64,000 bases of DNA from Anthropogastromicrobium sp052273485. GTDB lineage: Bacteria > Bacillota > Clostridia > Lachnospirales > Lachnospiraceae. The stretch covers positions 19,735 to 83,734 of the forward strand of contig DAVZID010000005.1 in NCBI GenBank assembly GCA_052273485.1, in the 5' to 3' direction. Below the pieces are notes generated by a model. That model was not told the origin of the DNA. It searched no databases and was given only the letters and a program-made list of their open reading frames with translations. The position numbers and the translations under genes were made by a program. Shown here piece after piece: positions 8,401-17,229 of the stretch (position 1 is the stretch's first letter; each line of letters opens with the position of its first letter).

Positions 8401-11400
8401 TTATTTTCCTAGCAAGTTCATAATTTCGTCTTTATTAAACTGAATACTACTGATGCCCTCACCAGAGAGAACCTCCTCTGCCAAATCATATTTTGCCTGC
8501 TGAAGTTCACAAATCTTTTGCTCGATTGTGTCCTCTGCAATCAATTGATACACATTGATCGCATGTTTTTGTCCGATTCGGTGGGCGCGGTCGGTCGCCT
8601 GATTCTGCGCGGCCTTATTCCACCACGGATCATAGTGAATAACAATATCAGCTGCCGTTAGATTCAGTCCAGTACCGCCAGCTTTTAACGAAATACAAAA
8701 TACTGCCACTTGATTTTGTGGATTTTGAAATTGCTCCACCATCTCCATGCGCGCCTCTTTTTTCACACTGCCATCGATTCGATAATAGTCAATCTTCGCC
8801 TTTTTTAATTCCTCACCAATGCGATCGAGCATCGACGTAAACTGGGAAAACAAAAGTATTTTATGACCACCCTCAATTGCCTGTGTAATCAATTCAATAC
8901 AAGTCTCAAGCTTTGCATTTTCACCCTTATAATTTTCCAAGATCAATTCCGGTCCACAGCAAAGCTGACGAAGCTTTGTCAGTTCAGCGAGCACCTGAAG
9001 CTTATTCTGTGCAAAGTCTTCCTCGTTTTGATCCTCCAAAAACATCTTTAAGCGCTGCGCATGCGCCTGATAAAGCTTTTTCTGCTCACCTGAAAGCGCA
9101 ATCGTGACAATTTCTTCCTGTTTTTCTGGAAGTTCCTTTAACACGTCTTTTTTCAGACGACGAAGGATAAATGGATGAATCATCGCCCGAAGACGTGCCA
9201 TTGCATCCTCATCCTTGTCAGAGACAATCGGTGTCTCCACTTCGCTTCGAAAACGCGTGTAACCGTACAAAAAGCCCGGCATCAGATAATCAAAGATACT
9301 CCACAGCTCGCTTAAGCGATTTTCCATCGGTGTTCCAGTAAGTGCCATGCGAAAGCTGCTATTTACAAGACGAACCGATTTAGCTGCATGTGTCGTTTGA
9401 TTTTTGATGTACTGTGCCTCGTCGATGATTTGGTTTGCAAATACGATGTCCTGATACAACTCAATGTCGCGCTTTAACAGATCATATGATGTAATCCATA
9501 CATCCGCGCTGGTTGGCTGCGATTGTTGAATTTGCTGTTCTTTCTGTTCCTGTTGAGTCTGCTGTTTTTTCTTATTCTGCTGACTTTGGATCAGTTCTTT
9601 TCGCTCGTGCGCCGTTCCTGCCACCACGCAAACGGATAGCTGTGGTGTAAAGCGCTCGATTTCTTTTTTCCAGTTATAGACAAGGGAGGCCGGAGCAACA
9701 ATTAATGTGCGAAGCGCATCGCCTGTTTTTCCCTGTTCCTTTTCAGACAACAAAAACGTCAATACTTGAAGTGTCTTGCCAAGACCCATATCATCTGCTA
9801 AGATACCACCAAATCCATTTTCTTTTAATGTTTTAATCCAGTAAAAGCCATCGCGCTGGTACTCACGAAGCACTGAGTCAAGTGACTGCGGTACTTCATA
9901 CTCGCCATTTTCGTAGCTTTTCATCCTTCCAATGAGTCTGCGATACTCACGATTTTTCTTAAGTTCAACAGACTCTTTTTTCTCTAGCATCTCATCAAGA
10001 TACATCGCTCGAAAAAGCGGCATCTTGATCGTGTCTGGATTTTTCTTATCGGCATAGTTCTTTATCACGTCCGAAAAGACAGACATCACCTGCACCTGCT
10101 CCTCATTAAACGTGATAAATTCACCATTTTTTAAGCGATGATACTTCTTTTTTCGATCGTAAGACGAAAAAATTTCGGCAAGCTCTTCTTTATTAAATTG
10201 ATTGGAAACCATTGACATCTCAAGAACACCACTAGAAATCGCCACACCGACCTGAAAGCCACTCGACCGAACAATACGAAGCTTCTTCATCGCATCTGTC
10301 ACATAAACATCGCCATATGAGTGCAGCTTTGGAAGTATCTGTGAGAGAAATGTAAAAATGTCTTTCTCATCACCCGAATAGACAAGAAAGCCTTTTTCCT
10401 GATCGAATGCATTAAAGTATGGCTGAATCGTTTCAGCTAATCTTTGCTCCTCTGTGAAATTTCGTTTTGGGTTGTAGCGTTCCTTTCCATAAATATGGTA
10501 TTTTTTCTCACCATACACAGCTGCCGCGTCACAGGTAATCATATTTTCCTGCGGATAATCCAAATACAACGCAAGTGTTGGCTTTGGCGGCAGGTACTTG
10601 GCCGGATCCATTCCAACGTAAGAAAGTTCTGCTGACTCCTGTAGGTTCGTAAGCACGTCCCTCGTCACGGCCAAAAGATCTTTATCCGATATAAAAAGCT
10701 CCTGTTTTCTCTGACACAATTCAAGCACTTTTGCTGCGGCCGGATCTGGCTTTTTCATGCGATATATGGTATCACCCGATAAAACATAACTATATGCAAA
10801 GCTCTCACAAAGGACCGTGTATCGCTCAACACTCACAGTTGCTCCATAGGTAAGCTTTGTGACTTCAATTTTCGGATTGTACATTTCCTCACTATAAAAA
10901 AGTGTTCTTTTTTCATCAGAAAGCAAGCATACTCCGCTTGCAGCAATTGACTCCATAAATGAATCAATACGACTTCCATAAATGGATACGGATCTTAATT
11001 GTTGATGAGAATATCCATAGTAAGAATAGCCGCTTCTTCCCGATATTTTTTCGCCAAGATACTCTTCCAAAAAGAAATGAAGTATTCTACGGCTGTTCTC
11101 ATCAAACAGCGTTTCATCTGGAATGAATTTTATATATTTTCCCAATTCGATTGTTTTTTTCTCTGTCCACTTATAAAAGAAATCATTTAAATCTCGTATT
11201 ACATACATTCTTGACTCGCCGATGCGAAGTTCCAATAAAAGCCCATCTTTACATTCACCAATACAACATTTTGCCTGCAAGGAAAACAGTATTTTTGTCT
11301 TAGGATCACGAACTGGCAAAACGGGTTTCCTGCTAAAATTATCCTTTAAAATTGCCATCATTTCTGCATCCGTGCTCTTTAAAATTCCAGGAAGAAACGG

Positions 11401-11763
11401 ATCCTCCACTTTTGTCTTTTGAACAACAAGGGGAAATACTGCAGATTGTTTAATCGCATCCTGCCCCTGTGTCTCTATAAGATATTGCATTATCACCGCT
11501 GCCACATGCTCACAACTAAAATATTGTTTTTGAAACTGGCTGCATCGACAACTTGTCTGTACAAGCTCACCATTTTGCTCATCTAGACAAACTTCTGCCT
11601 GATACGCAGCCACCGTTTCCTGTGTCTTTCGCTTCAGTTTTAAAATTCCATTCTCAGTTTGCTTTTCAAGTGATTTTACACGATCCTTCAATACTAGAAT
11701 CATTCCCTCTGCCAGTTCTTCTTTTTTGAAGTCTGCAAGTGCGTTGTTTATATTGTAACTCAC
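8401..11763 (-). CDS. SWIM zinc-finger SNF2-family helicase
   Basis: A 1120-residue Swi2/Snf2 ATPase. The N-terminal SWIM zinc finger has CRC and CEH ligands (C72, C74, C84, H86). A long middle region precedes the helicase core, with Walker A DDMGLGKT near residue 655, DEAQ near 780 and motif VI QATDRAHRIGQ near 1058. Between the ATP motif and DEAQ is a low-complexity Gln/Lys linker (about residues 720-745). Such proteins translocate on double-stranded DNA and remodel nucleoprotein; the target is unknown. The start is GTG, with GGGAGG nine bases upstream. That GTG overlaps the TGA of the preceding gene (GTGA), which shows translational coupling. Confidence 0.93.
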   Translation of the reverse strand: MSYNINNALADFKKEELAEGMILVLKDRVKSLEKQTENGILKLKRKTQETVAAYQAEVCLDEQNGELVQTSCRCSQFQKQYFSCEHVAAVIMQYLIETQGQDAIKQSAVFPLVVQKTKVEDPFLPGILKSTDAEMMAILKDNFSRKPVLPVRDPKTKILFSLQAKCCIGECKDGLLLELRIGESRMYVIRDLNDFFYKWTEKKTIELGKYIKFIPDETLFDENSRRILHFFLEEYLGEKISGRSGYSYYGYSHQQLRSVSIYGSRIDSFMESIAASGVCLLSDEKRTLFYSEEMYNPKIEVTKLTYGATVSVERYTVLCESFAYSYVLSGDTIYRMKKPDPAAAKVLELCQRKQELFISDKDLLAVTRDVLTNLQESAELSYVGMDPAKYLPPKPTLALYLDYPQENMITCDAAAVYGEKKYHIYGKERYNPKRNFTEEQRLAETIQPYFNAFDQEKGFLVYSGDEKDIFTFLSQILPKLHSYGDVYVTDAMKKLRIVRSSGFQVGVAISSGVLEMSMVSNQFNKEELAEIFSSYDRKKKYHRLKNGEFITFNEEQVQVMSVFSDVIKNYADKKNPDTIKMPLFRAMYLDEMLEKKESVELKKNREYRRLIGRMKSYENGEYEVPQSLDSVLREYQRDGFYWIKTLKENGFGGILADDMGLGKTLQVLTFLLSEKEQGKTGDALRTLIVAPASLVYNWKKEIERFTPQLSVCVVAGTAHERKELIQSQQNKKKQQTQQEQKEQQIQQSQPTSADVWITSYDLLKRDIELYQDIVFANQIIDEAQYIKNQTTHAAKSVRLVNSSFRMALTGTPMENRLSELWSIFDYLMPGFLYGYTRFRSEVETPIVSDKDEDAMARLRAMIHPFILRRLKKDVLKELPEKQEEIVTIALSGEQKKLYQAHAQRLKMFLEDQNEEDFAQNKLQVLAELTKLRQLCCGPELILENYKGENAKLETCIELITQAIEGGHKILLFSQFTSMLDRIGEELKKAKIDYYRIDGSVKKEARMEMVEQFQNPQNQVAVFCISLKAGGTGLNLTAADIVIHYDPWWNKAAQNQATDRAHRIGQKHAINVYQLIAEDTIEQKICELQQAKYDLAEEVLSGEGISSIQFNKDEIMNLLGK

Positions 11764-13268
11764 TTTCTCTTTCCTCCCGTAAGATTCATATACTCATTCT
11801 TTGTATGGCCATAATATTTCGGACGCCGAATATATGCATCAAGTTCAACAAGCGCATCTTGTACACATTTCACACCGATCACATGTTTCTTAAAGCTTTG
11901 CTTATGGCTCTCTGCAATTTTTTGCGGACTCTCGCCATCAATGCACTGCCATAACATCTGCCTCGTCAAGTCTTCTGGATCTTTATATATGACACAATTT
12001 TCGCTTACTACAGTAAAAAGATCTCCATATTGAAGCAGTGGATAATCTGCCCCATAGGTTTGAATATACTGAATCGTATCTGCATCTGGCATATAATAGG
12101 GGATCGTATCACATTTCTTGTCAAATTGCTCTAGTATCCACATTTGATCTGCTAACGTCCTGCAGAATGTATGTAACGTCTCAGACCAAACATAATTCTC
12201 TTGTTTACTTTGAGCGCTCTTAACAACTACATCCCAACTGTCTTTTTTCTGTTCTGATGTAAAAATTTTTTTATAACAAGAATCAATCAATCTATTATAA
12301 TGCCAATAATTTGCAAAACCATATAAGCTCACGCATGCTTCTATGACTGCCTTCGCAATTGTAATTCTACGTAAATCACTTCTTTGAGGTTCTCTCATAA
12401 AATGCTTTGCCCCTACAGCAAGCTCAATGCTCATGCAAACCATCATTGACATGCCATAGTCCTCCAAATCAAATAAAACCAAGCCATAATCAATAAGTGT
12501 TCTATAATTTCCATAATCCAGATTTTTTACTTTTAATTTACCCCCTGCATCGTACAGCTTTAGAAAGGCTTCATACTCTGTCATCTGCAGCGATTCAAGC
12601 ACAGCTTTCATCACTTCTAAATTTTCCTTATAATCCTGTACGATGAGTTCTGCCCTCTTCTTTTTCGAAGCATTGGTTGGATGTTTCATATTTAATTTTT
12701 TCTCTATTTCCCTCATCTCATCAACCTTCATATCAGAGACTTCCGATAAACAACTCTCGAGTGTAGCAACTTTTATTGCATTGGCACAATCATTCAACTC
12801 ATCTTCTACAAACACCAAACTAAGTTTTAAATCAACAATCTGCTGCATGACTTCATGATTCTCAAACCCATACCAGCGATTCAAATCGCGATTAAATCCC
12901 ATTACATTTTTTATTTTCTTTCCTATATAAGGTCCTTGAAAACGCAAGAGCTTCGGATACTTAACAGTTGCTTCTTTTGAGATTCGATTCTTCTCCAAAA
13001 CAGGTTCGATTCTCCATTCCCAACTATTTGTCGCGTCACCACAAATGCAAATCACCGGTGTATCAGAAGAAAACAGTTCGGCATTCACCTGTTGAGTTTT
13101 TTGTAATTCAATTCCATTTTTAAAGAATTTTATATTCTCGCCTAACGTATCTCGATCCACACAAACACAAAATGCACGGTACAGCTGTTCCAACGTAAAT
13201 TTTTCTGGTATCGCAAGCTGTCTTATGACATGGGGATTTGAATATTGCAGCGTCAATTTTATTTCCAT
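11760..13268 (-). CDS. Unrecognised protein coupled to the SNF2 helicase
   Basis: I do not recognise this 502-residue protein with confidence. Its N-terminal about 110 residues (KLTLQYSNPHVIRQLAIP, then FTLEQLYRAF) faintly resemble the plasmid pRiA4b ORF-3-like fold, a weak impression only. The middle is helical and charged (a possible coiled coil about 150-240, with ELNDCANAIKVATLESCL and a lysine-rich patch near 205). The C-terminal half is rich in Trp, Tyr and Cys and ends basic. No signal peptide or membrane segment is apparent. AGAGAGG precedes the ATG and a strong promoter lies at 13337-13365. The 4-nt overlap with the SNF2 gene implies near-equal synthesis, so it is probably a partner or substrate adaptor of that helicase. 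Confidence 0.75.
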   Translation of the reverse strand: MEIKLTLQYSNPHVIRQLAIPEKFTLEQLYRAFCVCVDRDTLGENIKFFKNGIELQKTQQVNAELFSSDTPVICICGDATNSWEWRIEPVLEKNRISKEATVKYPKLLRFQGPYIGKKIKNVMGFNRDLNRWYGFENHEVMQQIVDLKLSLVFVEDELNDCANAIKVATLESCLSEVSDMKVDEMREIEKKLNMKHPTNASKKKRAELIVQDYKENLEVMKAVLESLQMTEYEAFLKLYDAGGKLKVKNLDYGNYRTLIDYGLVLFDLEDYGMSMMVCMSIELAVGAKHFMREPQRSDLRRITIAKAVIEACVSLYGFANYWHYNRLIDSCYKKIFTSEQKKDSWDVVVKSAQSKQENYVWSETLHTFCRTLADQMWILEQFDKKCDTIPYYMPDADTIQYIQTYGADYPLLQYGDLFTVVSENCVIYKDPEDLTRQMLWQCIDGESPQKIAESHKQSFKKHVIGVKCVQDALVELDAYIRRPKYYGHTKNEYMNLTGGKRK

Positions 13269-13336
13269 CTGTTTTCCTCTCTTTTATCAACTAATTTCCA
13301 AGTAGATCTTTTTAAGTTTTTCGATTTGTATGCCTT

Positions 13337-13365
13337 ATTATATCATCAATCTGACTCCTTGTCGA
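13337..13365 (-). promoter_or_regulatory. Promoter of the 502-aa/SNF2 operon
   Basis: Minus-strand TCGACA (13360-13365) and a perfect TATAAT (13337-13342), 17 bp apart. It is divergent from, and about 30 bp from, the metA promoter. Confidence 0.75.
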
Positions 13366-13392
13366 TAGGAGAAGCCAAATTAGCTCCCACCA

Positions 13393-13421
13393 TTGACTTT
13401 TCCTCCAAACTGCGTTACTAT
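13393..13421 (+). promoter_or_regulatory. metA promoter
   Basis: TTGACT (13393-13398) and TACTAT (13416-13421) with a 17-bp spacer. Transcription would start near 13428, which rules out the longer reading of metA beginning at 13393. No SAM riboswitch or T-box fits in the roughly 28-nt leader. Confidence 0.6.
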
Positions 13422-13455
13422 CATCGTATTGACTTTGAGAGGAGAATACATTACC

Positions 13456-14376
13456 ATGCCAATTCGAATACCAGATTCGCTTCCGGCTCATGCCATATTA
13501 GAGGCTGAAAATATATTTGTTATGACGGAACATCGCGCTATGCATCAGGACATTCGTCCATTAAATGTCCTGATCTTAAACCTAATGCCAACTAAGGTTG
13601 TTACAGAAACGCAGCTGCTTCGCAAGCTGTCCAATACTCCACTTCAGATTTGCGTGGATTTCTTACAGACGGCCAGCTACACCCCTACTCATACAGATCC
13701 AAACCATTTAAAACAGTTTTACTATACCTTTGATCAGATCAAAAATCGTCACTACGATGGCATGATTATCACCGGTGCACCTCTTGACTACGTGCCTTAT
13801 GAGGAAACCATCTACTGGGATGAGGTCTGCAAGATCATGGAATGGACAAAGACACATGTTCATTGCACATTTCATCTGTGTTGGGGTGCATATGCCGGAT
13901 TGTACTATCATTACGGCATCAAAAAGTTTGATCTGGATAAGAAGCTATTTGGCATCTTCCCACATCAGATTTTAAAGAAGACGTCCCCACTATTTCGTGG
14001 CTTTAATGATCAATTTCTTGCCCCACACTCCCGCGCAACGGATGTTCATGTTTCGGATGTGGAGGCCATACCAAAGCTTGAGGTGATGGCGCTGACAACC
14101 GATGGAAGTCTTGCGATTGCTAAGACAACGGACAGTAGACAATTTTTTGTGACCTGCCATACCGAGTATGATGCCAATACCTTAGCACTTGAATATGCAC
14201 GTGACATGGCAAAAGGACTCACAAGTGTCGATCTTCCAGTCAATTATTTTCCAAATGATGACCCGACAAAACCACCTGTTGTTACCTGGCGCTCAACCGG
14301 ACAGCTTCTTTACTCGAACTGGTTGAATTTCTATGTGTACCAGAGTACACCATATGATATTGATACGATAAAATAA
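13456..14376 (+). CDS. metA: Homoserine O-acyltransferase (probably acetyl)
   Basis: A 306-residue enzyme acylating homoserine in methionine synthesis. Family motifs include LNLMPTKVVTETQLLR, ITGAPLDYVPYEE, FHLCWGAYAG with nucleophile Cys142, and VTCHTEYD with the catalytic His and Glu. The start ATG at 13456 has AGAGGAG upstream and lies after the promoter. Residue 111, the position known to set acyl-CoA choice (Gly for succinyl, Glu for acetyl in characterised enzymes), is Asp here. An acidic residue favours acetyl-CoA, so the name homoserine O-acetyltransferase is the better inference. It is monocistronic and convergent with the MATE gene across a shared terminator. Confidence 0.95.
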   Translation: MPIRIPDSLPAHAILEAENIFVMTEHRAMHQDIRPLNVLILNLMPTKVVTETQLLRKLSNTPLQICVDFLQTASYTPTHTDPNHLKQFYYTFDQIKNRHYDGMIITGAPLDYVPYEETIYWDEVCKIMEWTKTHVHCTFHLCWGAYAGLYYHYGIKKFDLDKKLFGIFPHQILKKTSPLFRGFNDQFLAPHSRATDVHVSDVEAIPKLEVMALTTDGSLAIAKTTDSRQFFVTCHTEYDANTLALEYARDMAKGLTSVDLPVNYFPNDDPTKPPVVTWRSTGQLLYSNWLNFYVYQSTPYDIDTIK

Positions 14377-14382
14377 GATGCA

Positions 14383-14440
14383 AAAAGGCACAAATATCAA
14401 GCATTTCAATTTGTTGATTTCTTCGATATCTGTGTCTTTT
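14383..14440. terminator. Bidirectional terminator between metA and MATE gene
   Basis: A 16-position stem (14383-14398 with 14425-14440, a few G-U or mismatched pairs) has A-rich and T-rich outer arms. It sits between the convergent stops of metA and the MATE exporter. Confidence 0.8.
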
Positions 14441-14448
14441 GTTATGTC

Positions 14449-15834
14449 TTATTTTATTTTCTCTTTCGCTGCCTTTTTCTCAAACGCATGTGTCCAATCT
14501 GAGAAAAGTAAGAATAATAAGAATACAATACTGCTGCAGCTCCATGTCAGCGGATAAGCCCAACTAATCGTGGTAAACTGTGGAATAAACTTTAATGCGG
14601 TCGTTACATAGACGATTCGAAGGCCGCACCAGAAAGCAAGCATCGCCACCATCGGAACAATGGATTTTCCACATCCACGAAGTACACCGGCCGCACAGTG
14701 TGAAAACGCTAACAGACAGAAAAACAGTGTTGTTACATGGGCATGCATTTTTCCAAATCCAATTGACTGCTCCTCGTCCACAAAGAAACGAAGAAGCGGT
14801 TCGATGCCAAAATAAAAGCCAATTCCAATCAACTCTGCCACTGCCACACCAGAAACAATGCCAAACAGAGCGCCCTTCTTGGCACGGCTGTATTTCTTCG
14901 CGCCCAAATTCTGGCTGATAAAGGTGGGAAGTGCCATCGACATGCAGGTAATTGGCAAAAATGCAAAGCCTTCTAGCTTACTGTAAGCACCCACACCTGC
15001 CATTGCAAAGGAACCAAAGGAATTGATGTTTTTTTGAATGACAATGTTTCCGATACTGATTACGGAGTTTTGAATGCCCGTTGGAAGACCCTGTGTGATA
15101 ACCTCACGCATCATTGGACCATTATAATGAAGCTTCTTAAAATCAAGCCGTGCAATCCCCTCGGTCCTGCACATACGCCAAATGCACATCGCGGCACTGA
15201 TGCCCTGCGCAATAATCGTGGCTGCTGCCGCGCCGCCGACACCCCATTTGAATCCTGCCACAAATACTAAATCTAAGATTACATTAATCACCGATGAGAT
15301 CAACAGATAATACAGCGGATGAAGGCTGTCACCGAGTGCTCTCATGATCGACATGCCAATATTATAGAGAATGATTGTCGACACACCTCCAAAATAAACA
15401 CGCAGATAAAGAAGCGAGTATGGAAGCACATTCTCTGGTGTCTGCATCACACGAAGCAGCACCGGAACAATCAAAAGACCAACGATCGTCGACAATATGG
15501 AGGCGATTAAACCGAACAGAAAGTTTGTATGAATCGCAAGCTCCACCTTTTTTTCATCCTGCGCTCCAAAGTATTTTGATATGACAACACCGCCTCCAAT
15601 GGCAATCCCATTGAAAAAACCAATGATCAAAAAGGTTAAATTTCCAGAAGAACTGACAGCGGCAAATGCATTGTTATCCGCAAAATTTCCTACTACCCAT
15701 GCATCCGCCACATTATAAAACTGCTGCAGCAGCTGACCCAAAAACAGTGGTATTGCAAAGGAAAGAATTCCCTTTGCGATTGAGCCTTCTGTTAAAAGGC
15801 CGGAATTTTTCTTACTTTTGGCAGTTATGCCCAT
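14449..15834 (-). CDS. MATE-family efflux transporter
   Basis: A 461-residue multidrug and toxin extrusion protein with 12 predicted membrane segments in two homologous halves. The N-terminal IPLFLGQLLQQFYNVADAWVVG and the matching second-half VITQGLPTGIQNSVISIGNIV are typical of the family. Substrate and coupling ion (Na+ or H+) cannot be told. It starts 15 nt after the stop of cobD with its own GGGGGAAA site, so it is the last gene of the cobalamin operon transcript. Whether it exports a corrinoid-related compound is untested. Confidence 0.93.
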   Translation of the reverse strand: MGITAKSKKNSGLLTEGSIAKGILSFAIPLFLGQLLQQFYNVADAWVVGNFADNNAFAAVSSSGNLTFLIIGFFNGIAIGGGVVISKYFGAQDEKKVELAIHTNFLFGLIASILSTIVGLLIVPVLLRVMQTPENVLPYSLLYLRVYFGGVSTIILYNIGMSIMRALGDSLHPLYYLLISSVINVILDLVFVAGFKWGVGGAAAATIIAQGISAAMCIWRMCRTEGIARLDFKKLHYNGPMMREVITQGLPTGIQNSVISIGNIVIQKNINSFGSFAMAGVGAYSKLEGFAFLPITCMSMALPTFISQNLGAKKYSRAKKGALFGIVSGVAVAELIGIGFYFGIEPLLRFFVDEEQSIGFGKMHAHVTTLFFCLLAFSHCAAGVLRGCGKSIVPMVAMLAFWCGLRIVYVTTALKFIPQFTTISWAYPLTWSCSSIVFLLFLLFSDWTHAFEKKAAKEKIK

Positions 15835-15849
15835 TTTCTTATTTCCCCC

Positions 15850-16929
15850 TTATCGTTTCTTTGCGACATTTAAACATTCTCTCAATGCCTGAATCAGTCG
15901 CTTATTTTCTTCCTCCCGTTTTACGGCAATGCGGTAATACCCCTGACTTAATCCTTCGTAATTGCTGCAATCGCGAATCAGGATTTTCTTTTGCAGCAGC
16001 ATGTGATACAAATCCTGATCAGACTGCAAAAGCAGATAATCCGCTTCACCCGGCCATACGGTAAGACCAAGTGCCCAAAGCTGTGTCATCAGATAGTTGC
16101 GCTGTTTTTTTACATAAGCTACTGTGCGCTGCACAAAATCGGTTTCTTTGAGCGCTGCCACTCCTGCATACTGTGCCAAAAGTGATACATTCCACTCTGG
16201 AAGCTGTTTTTTTAACTGCGTAACGTTTTCTTTCGAGGCTGCAAGATAACCAAGGCGTACCCCTGGAATGCCGTAAATTTTTGTAAATGCACGGACGACA
16301 ATCAAGTACTGTGACTGCACTGCTTTTGTCACAAGGCTCTGGTCTGAATGCGCGGTAAACTCAAGAAAGCATTCGTCAATCACAAGTGTAATGTTATATT
16401 GTTCACAAATCGAAACAAGCTGTACGAGGAGTTCTGATTGTATGCAATTTCCCGTTGGATTGTTTGGATTGGCAAGAAAAATCAGATCTGGTGCGTTGTG
16501 TGTTTCGATCTGTGCCGTCAGTGTATGTACGAACTCATCTGAGAGAGAGAAATCATTTTCTTTTTTCATGTAATAATAGTCTATTTGGCAGTCCTCACAG
16601 GCTGCGGCACTTTGGTATCCCGAAAAGGATGGAACTGGAATTAGCACAGTCTTTGGCTTTTTTGCATGGATAATTGCCACAAACAGTTCAGATGCGCCAT
16701 TTCCAAACAGAAGGCAGTCGGACGGCACTGCTTCTTTTTCTGCCATGGCGGTGCGAAGGGCCTCCACATGTGTGTCAGGGTACTGGGTGCAAACCTCGAT
16801 TGCTTCCATAAGAGCATGTTTTACCCCAGTTGGGATGCCAAAGGGGTTGATATTTACCGAGAAGTCAAGCTCGACTGTGTTTCGGTACACATCGCCGCCA
16901 TGTACGTTTTTTTCTATCTGCTTGTCCAT
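15850..16929 (-). CDS. cobD: Threonine-phosphate decarboxylase-like aminotransferase
   Basis: A 359-residue PLP-dependent fold-I enzyme of the histidinol-phosphate aminotransferase/CobD group. The CobD-like start is KNVHGGDVYRN, with SVNINPFGIP and the substrate stretch ANPNNPTGN. VIDECFLEF holds the PLP-contacting Asp, and VRAFTKIYGIPGVRLGY the Schiff-base lysine. In context it is L-threonine-O-3-phosphate decarboxylase, making the (R)-1-amino-2-propanol phosphate linker of cobalamin. The ATG at 16929 follows AAAGGGG; the longer reading has no such site. It is separated from cbiB by a 300-nt gap filled with structured repeats. Confidence 0.9.
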   Translation of the reverse strand: MDKQIEKNVHGGDVYRNTVELDFSVNINPFGIPTGVKHALMEAIEVCTQYPDTHVEALRTAMAEKEAVPSDCLLFGNGASELFVAIIHAKKPKTVLIPVPSFSGYQSAAACEDCQIDYYYMKKENDFSLSDEFVHTLTAQIETHNAPDLIFLANPNNPTGNCIQSELLVQLVSICEQYNITLVIDECFLEFTAHSDQSLVTKAVQSQYLIVVRAFTKIYGIPGVRLGYLAASKENVTQLKKQLPEWNVSLLAQYAGVAALKETDFVQRTVAYVKKQRNYLMTQLWALGLTVWPGEADYLLLQSDQDLYHMLLQKKILIRDCSNYEGLSQGYYRIAVKREEENKRLIQALRECLNVAKKR

Positions 16930-16987
16930 TTTTTGATTCCCCTTTCTTTTTAAATACGATCCCGGAGGTTTCGATGCAACCCGGAAG

Positions 16988-17136
16988 CTCGACAAACGCG
17001 GTTCGACGATTGTTTTGTCGGCCTCTCTTTTCCGCAGGACCCCACTACGTAGTTTCTACGGAAGTTTATTTTGACAAGGCCTGCTACAACGTTCGGCCTC
17101 GTAAAAGCAACTCGTCTCACCGCTAATTTACAGCGG
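16988..17136 (+). repeat. Structured intergenic repeat, copy A
   Basis: An element of about 150 nt in the cbiB-cobD gap, read on the plus strand (antisense to the operon). It shares ordered blocks with copy B at 23919-24058 (-): TTTGTCGGC, CCACTACGTA, TATTTTGA, TGCTACAACG, GCCTCGTAAA, CGTCTC and ATTTAC. It can form stems CGACAAA/TTTGTCG, CGTAG-TTT-CTACG, AGGCC/GGCCT enclosing the TGCTACAACG loop, and CCGCT-AATTTAC-AGCGG. GTAAA can also pair with the ATTTAC loop (a pseudoknot possibility). An 18-mer near its start (16998-17015) recurs exactly at 39736. The class is unknown. Confidence 0.7.
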
Positions 17137-17154
17137 AGCAATTCGTAGGCATCA

Positions 17155-17184
17155 GTTGGGGGCAAAAGACCTTTTGACCCCAAC
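17155..17184. repeat. Strong hairpin downstream of cbiB
   Basis: GTTGGGG/CCCCAAC with an inner CAAAAG/CTTTTG stem gives a near-perfect 30-nt hairpin 46 nt past the cbiB stop. There is no clear T-tract on either side, so it is more likely an RNA-stability or repeat-associated hairpin than a terminator. The remaining 17185-17229 shows nothing recognisable. Confidence 0.55.
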
Positions 17185-17229
17185 ATCATAATATTTAATA
17201 TGAAACTTTCCGTTATCCGCAAACTTTGT

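Noticed and set aside
13393..13455. Longer metA start at 13393
   Set aside because: It would begin within the -35 element of the metA promoter and has no ribosome binding site. ATG 13456 restores Cys142 numbering.
16950..17222. 90-codon frame over the structured repeat A
   Set aside because: No ribosome binding site, unnatural composition, and the shared blocks with copy B do not preserve a reading frame.
16930..17229. Cobalamin riboswitch in the cbiB-cobD gap
   Set aside because: No B12-box-like sequence on the coding strand. The conserved blocks read on the opposite strand and recur beside gltD.
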